From: UBA2970 sp965221075
GTDB taxonomy: Bacteria; Verrucomicrobiota; Verrucomicrobiia; Limisphaerales; AAA164-E04
Assembly (NCBI GenBank): GCA_965221075.1
Contig: OZ244865.1
Location: 1,674,001-1,738,000 of the forward strand
DNA length: 64,000 nt
Direction: 5' to 3'
Position numbers and translations under genes: made by a program. Numbering within the stretch: the stretch's first letter is position 1; each line of letters begins with the position of its first letter. Positions 61,882 through 64,000 of the stretch are shown here, in pieces. The notes under the pieces are model-generated. The model did no database searches and had not been told where the DNA came from. It saw only the letters and a list, made by a program, of their open reading frames with translations.

Positions 61882-64000
61882 TCAGGAGGAGCCGATCAGA
61901 TCCAGCACGGCGTTGATGTAGGTCTCGTTCTGGAAGCTGCTCTTGGTGAGGTAGTAGTTGGCTCCCAGCTCCAGTCCCTTCCTCATGTCCTCCTCCCGGT
62001 CCTTGTAGGAGACGATGATGATCGGAAGCTGCGAGAACCTTGGCTCCTCCCGGACCTGCTTGACAAGCTCGAAGCCGGTCATCCGGGGCATGTCAATGTC
62101 GCTGATCACCAGATCGTAGTCGCCCAGGCGGATCGCGTTCCATCCCTCCGCTCCGTCCACCGCCAGATGGACCTCGAAGCCGCTCGACTCGAGGATCTGC
62201 TTCTGCATCTGCCGCACGGTGATCGAGTCGTCGACCACCAGGATCGTCTTCTTCTTCTCCGCCTGGGACTCGTCCCGGATCACCTCGCGGCTGGAGGCCG
62301 ACATCCAGCGGGCGCTGCCGATCTTGTTGTCGATCGAGTTGACCAGGTCGTCGACGCTGAGCACCAGGATCGGATCCCCATTCTCGTGGATGCCCGCGGC
62401 GCTGATGTTGGGAAGCTGCCCCAGGCACTCGTCCAGGGGACGGGCCACCAGCTCGGTCTCGCCCACGATCCGGTCCACGATCACCCCGTAGCTGTGGGAG
62501 TGGTGGCTGAGCACCACCACCGAGGCGCTGCCGTCCCGATCCAGGCTGGAGGACTGGCCCATCTCGAGGATGTGGCGGGCCGAGAGCAGGCCGATCTCCT
62601 CCCCGTCCAGGGAGAGGTAGATCCGGTTCTCCACGGTGCGCACGTCCGAGGGGGCGGCGACGCAGATCCGGGCCACCCGGGAGATGGGGATGGCGTAGAG
62701 CTCCTCGTCGATGGCCAGGAGCAGGACCCGCACCACCGAGCGGGTGACAGGCAGGTCGAGCTGGAAGGTGGAGCCGGCTCCCCGCTCGGTCTCGATCCGG
62801 ACGGTTCCGCCCAGCTGCTGCATCATGCTCTGGACCACGTCCAGCCCCACGCCCCGTCCCGAAAGCTCGGTCACCTCGCTGGTGGTGGAGAAGGAGGGCA
62901 GGAAGAGGAACTCGAGCAGCTCCGCTTCGCTCATGCCCGAGACCAACTCCTCGCTGGCGAGCTTCCTCTCCAGGATCTTCTCCTTGAGCCTGTCCAGATC
63001 GATGCCCCTTCCGTCGTCCTGGATCTCGATGCGCAGGGTGCCGGACTGGTGGCGGGCGGCTATGGTGAGGGTGCCGGTCTCGGGCTTGCCCAGACCGGCC
63101 CTCTCCTCGGGAGGCTCCAGTCCGTGGTCCAGGGCGTTGCGCAGTATGTGGCTCAGGGGGGCGTCCAGCTTCTCCAGCACGTCGCGGTCCACCCCGGTGT
63201 CCTTGCCCCGGATCACCAGCCTGGCCTTCTTGCCGATCGAGCGGGAGATGTCCCGGATCATGCGGGGATAGGCCTCGACCCCCTCCGCGAAGGGCCGCAT
63301 CCGGGAGGCGATCGATTCCTGGTAGAGGCTCTCGGCGAGCTGGCTGCTGCTGCGGATGTAGTCGTCGAAGTCCTCGACCTGCGTCTGGAAGCGCTCGTTG
63401 ACCTGCTCGGCCAGGCTGCGGGCCTCGTCGACCGCGATCAGCAGGGACTGGCCGGCGTCGAGGTCGGAGAGGCGGTCCCTCAGGCCGGCCAGCGAGGCGG
63501 AGAGGCTCTGGTAGGCGGAGCGGATCGCCTCCGCCCCGCCCGAGGCGTTGCCCTGGTTGCGCGACTCGACCAGGCACTGGGCGGCCAGCTCCACGATCCG
63601 GTTCAGGTTGCCGGAGGAGACCCGGACGTAGTCCACGCCCCTGGACTTCCTCTCGGAGGAGGGCTTCTCCCTGGCCCCGGCGGCCTTCCTCTCCTTGGGG
63701 GGGGCGGCCCCGGCGCCGCCGGCCGCGGCCTTCTTCCCCGGCCTGTCCTTCGCCCCGCCTGCCTGGGGTTCTCCATCTGTCTCGAGAGCCTCGATCCTTC
63801 CGACCAGCTGGTCGACCCTGGCGGCGTTCCCGGGGGCGGCGAAGCTCCCCGACTCCGAGACCTGCCTGAGGAAGTCGAGGCACTCCAGCATCGCGTCCAC
63901 GGTTTCGCTGGAGGGCGTTCGCCTCCCGTCCTGGATCGCCACGAAGTGGTCCTCCATCCGGTGGGTCAGGCGCACCATGTCGTCGAGGTTGACGATGCGG
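61882..64000 (-). CDS. Hybrid CheA histidine kinase with C-terminal receiver (WspE/FrzE-like), partial
   Basis: About 706 residues visible; the frame is open at the right edge, and DDMVRLTHRMEDHFVAIQDG looks like the last helices of an Hpt domain, so the phosphorylatable His is outside. An Ala/Gly/Lys linker (AAAGGAGAAPPKERKAAGAR) follows, then dimerisation helices, the ATPase with LRNALDHGLEPPEERAGLGK, IEIQDDGRGIDLDRL and LSGRGVGLDVVQSMMQQLGG, a CheW-like domain (VVRVLLLAIDEELYAIPISR), and a receiver domain with TILVVDDSITVRQMQKQILE and VISDIDMPRMTGFELVKQVR. It phosphorylates CheB and the PP2C regulator downstream, and probably its own receiver as a sink. Confidence 0.94.
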   Translation of the reverse strand, partial: RIVNLDDMVRLTHRMEDHFVAIQDGRRTPSSETVDAMLECLDFLRQVSESGSFAAPGNAARVDQLVGRIEALETDGEPQAGGAKDRPGKKAAAGGAGAAPPKERKAAGAREKPSSERKSRGVDYVRVSSGNLNRIVELAAQCLVESRNQGNASGGAEAIRSAYQSLSASLAGLRDRLSDLDAGQSLLIAVDEARSLAEQVNERFQTQVEDFDDYIRSSSQLAESLYQESIASRMRPFAEGVEAYPRMIRDISRSIGKKARLVIRGKDTGVDRDVLEKLDAPLSHILRNALDHGLEPPEERAGLGKPETGTLTIAARHQSGTLRIEIQDDGRGIDLDRLKEKILERKLASEELVSGMSEAELLEFLFLPSFSTTSEVTELSGRGVGLDVVQSMMQQLGGTVRIETERGAGSTFQLDLPVTRSVVRVLLLAIDEELYAIPISRVARICVAAPSDVRTVENRIYLSLDGEEIGLLSARHILEMGQSSSLDRDGSASVVVLSHHSHSYGVIVDRIVGETELVARPLDECLGQLPNISAAGIHENGDPILVLSVDDLVNSIDNKIGSARWMSASSREVIRDESQAEKKKTILVVDDSITVRQMQKQILESSGFEVHLAVDGAEGWNAIRLGDYDLVISDIDMPRMTGFELVKQVREEPRFSQLPIIIVSYKDREEDMRKGLELGANYYLTKSSFQNETYINAVLDLIGSS

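Overview
This is a GC-rich bacterial window, most likely from a member of the Verrucomicrobiota (PVC superphylum). The evidence is a type II pseudopilin-like protein with a short prepilin leader and a C-terminal H-X9-DG signature, two pairs of 'planctomycete cytochrome C/PSD1' and DUF1501 genes, four sulfatases, a DUF1080 protein, a ThuA-domain protein, and RNase HIII (uncommon outside Firmicutes, Chlamydiae and relatives). No rRNA or phylogenetic marker in the window settles the class, so the assignment is an inference from gene content.

Layout. 0-10 kb: a truncated sulfatase, an AlkD-like DNA repair protein, a tandem universal stress protein, a class III aminotransferase divergent from a sulfotransferase, a lipoprotein, the N-terminal half of a split carbamoyl-phosphate synthase, an aldo/keto reductase, a pseudopilin and two small membrane proteins. 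10-20.5 kb: ruvB with a lytic transglycosylase, two sulfatases, an exported and extremely charged coiled-coil protein set between long spacers, an FG-GAP protein and acetyl-CoA synthetase. 20.5-26.5 kb: aroE-prepilin peptidase, then the SRP RNA followed by dnaX-ebfC-recR, then a LysM/PH-domain pair on the other strand. 27-36 kb: clpB, then PSD1 - small acidic protein - DUF1501 - sulfatase, then tRNA-Arg(ACG). 36.5-44.4 kb: mnmA with a pterin dehydratase, rnhC, and mutY followed by a tightly overlapping run (trypsin-like protease, PDZ-interrupted pseudoprotease, DapA/NanA-type lyase, inositol-phosphatase-like enzyme). 44.8-47.5 kb: DUF1080, aldose epimerase and ThuA proteins.

47.5-53.7 kb is a lower-GC mobile island. 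It holds an IS1380-family element, the N-terminal stump of a type III restriction endonuclease (res), an intact-looking hicA-hicB toxin-antitoxin pair, the C-terminal stump of the cognate methyltransferase (mod), and an ISL3-family element. The original order on the minus strand was mod-hicA-hicB-res; both ends have been eroded and now abut insertion sequences.

53.7-64 kb is a minus-strand block: Ggt - PSD1 - DUF1501, and a Wsp/Frz-like chemosensory cluster (hybrid CheA-receiver, CheB, receiver-PP2C phosphatase) whose CheA runs off the right edge.

The degradative theme (sulfatases, PSD1/DUF1501, DUF1080, mutarotase, NanA-like lyase) suggests use of sulfated or complex glycans. The points most worth following are the protease/PDZ-interrupted pseudoprotease pair, hicAB inside a wrecked type III R-M locus, the chemosensory cluster with a phosphatase output, the half-size CarB, and several 400-700 bp spacers rich in perfect hairpins.
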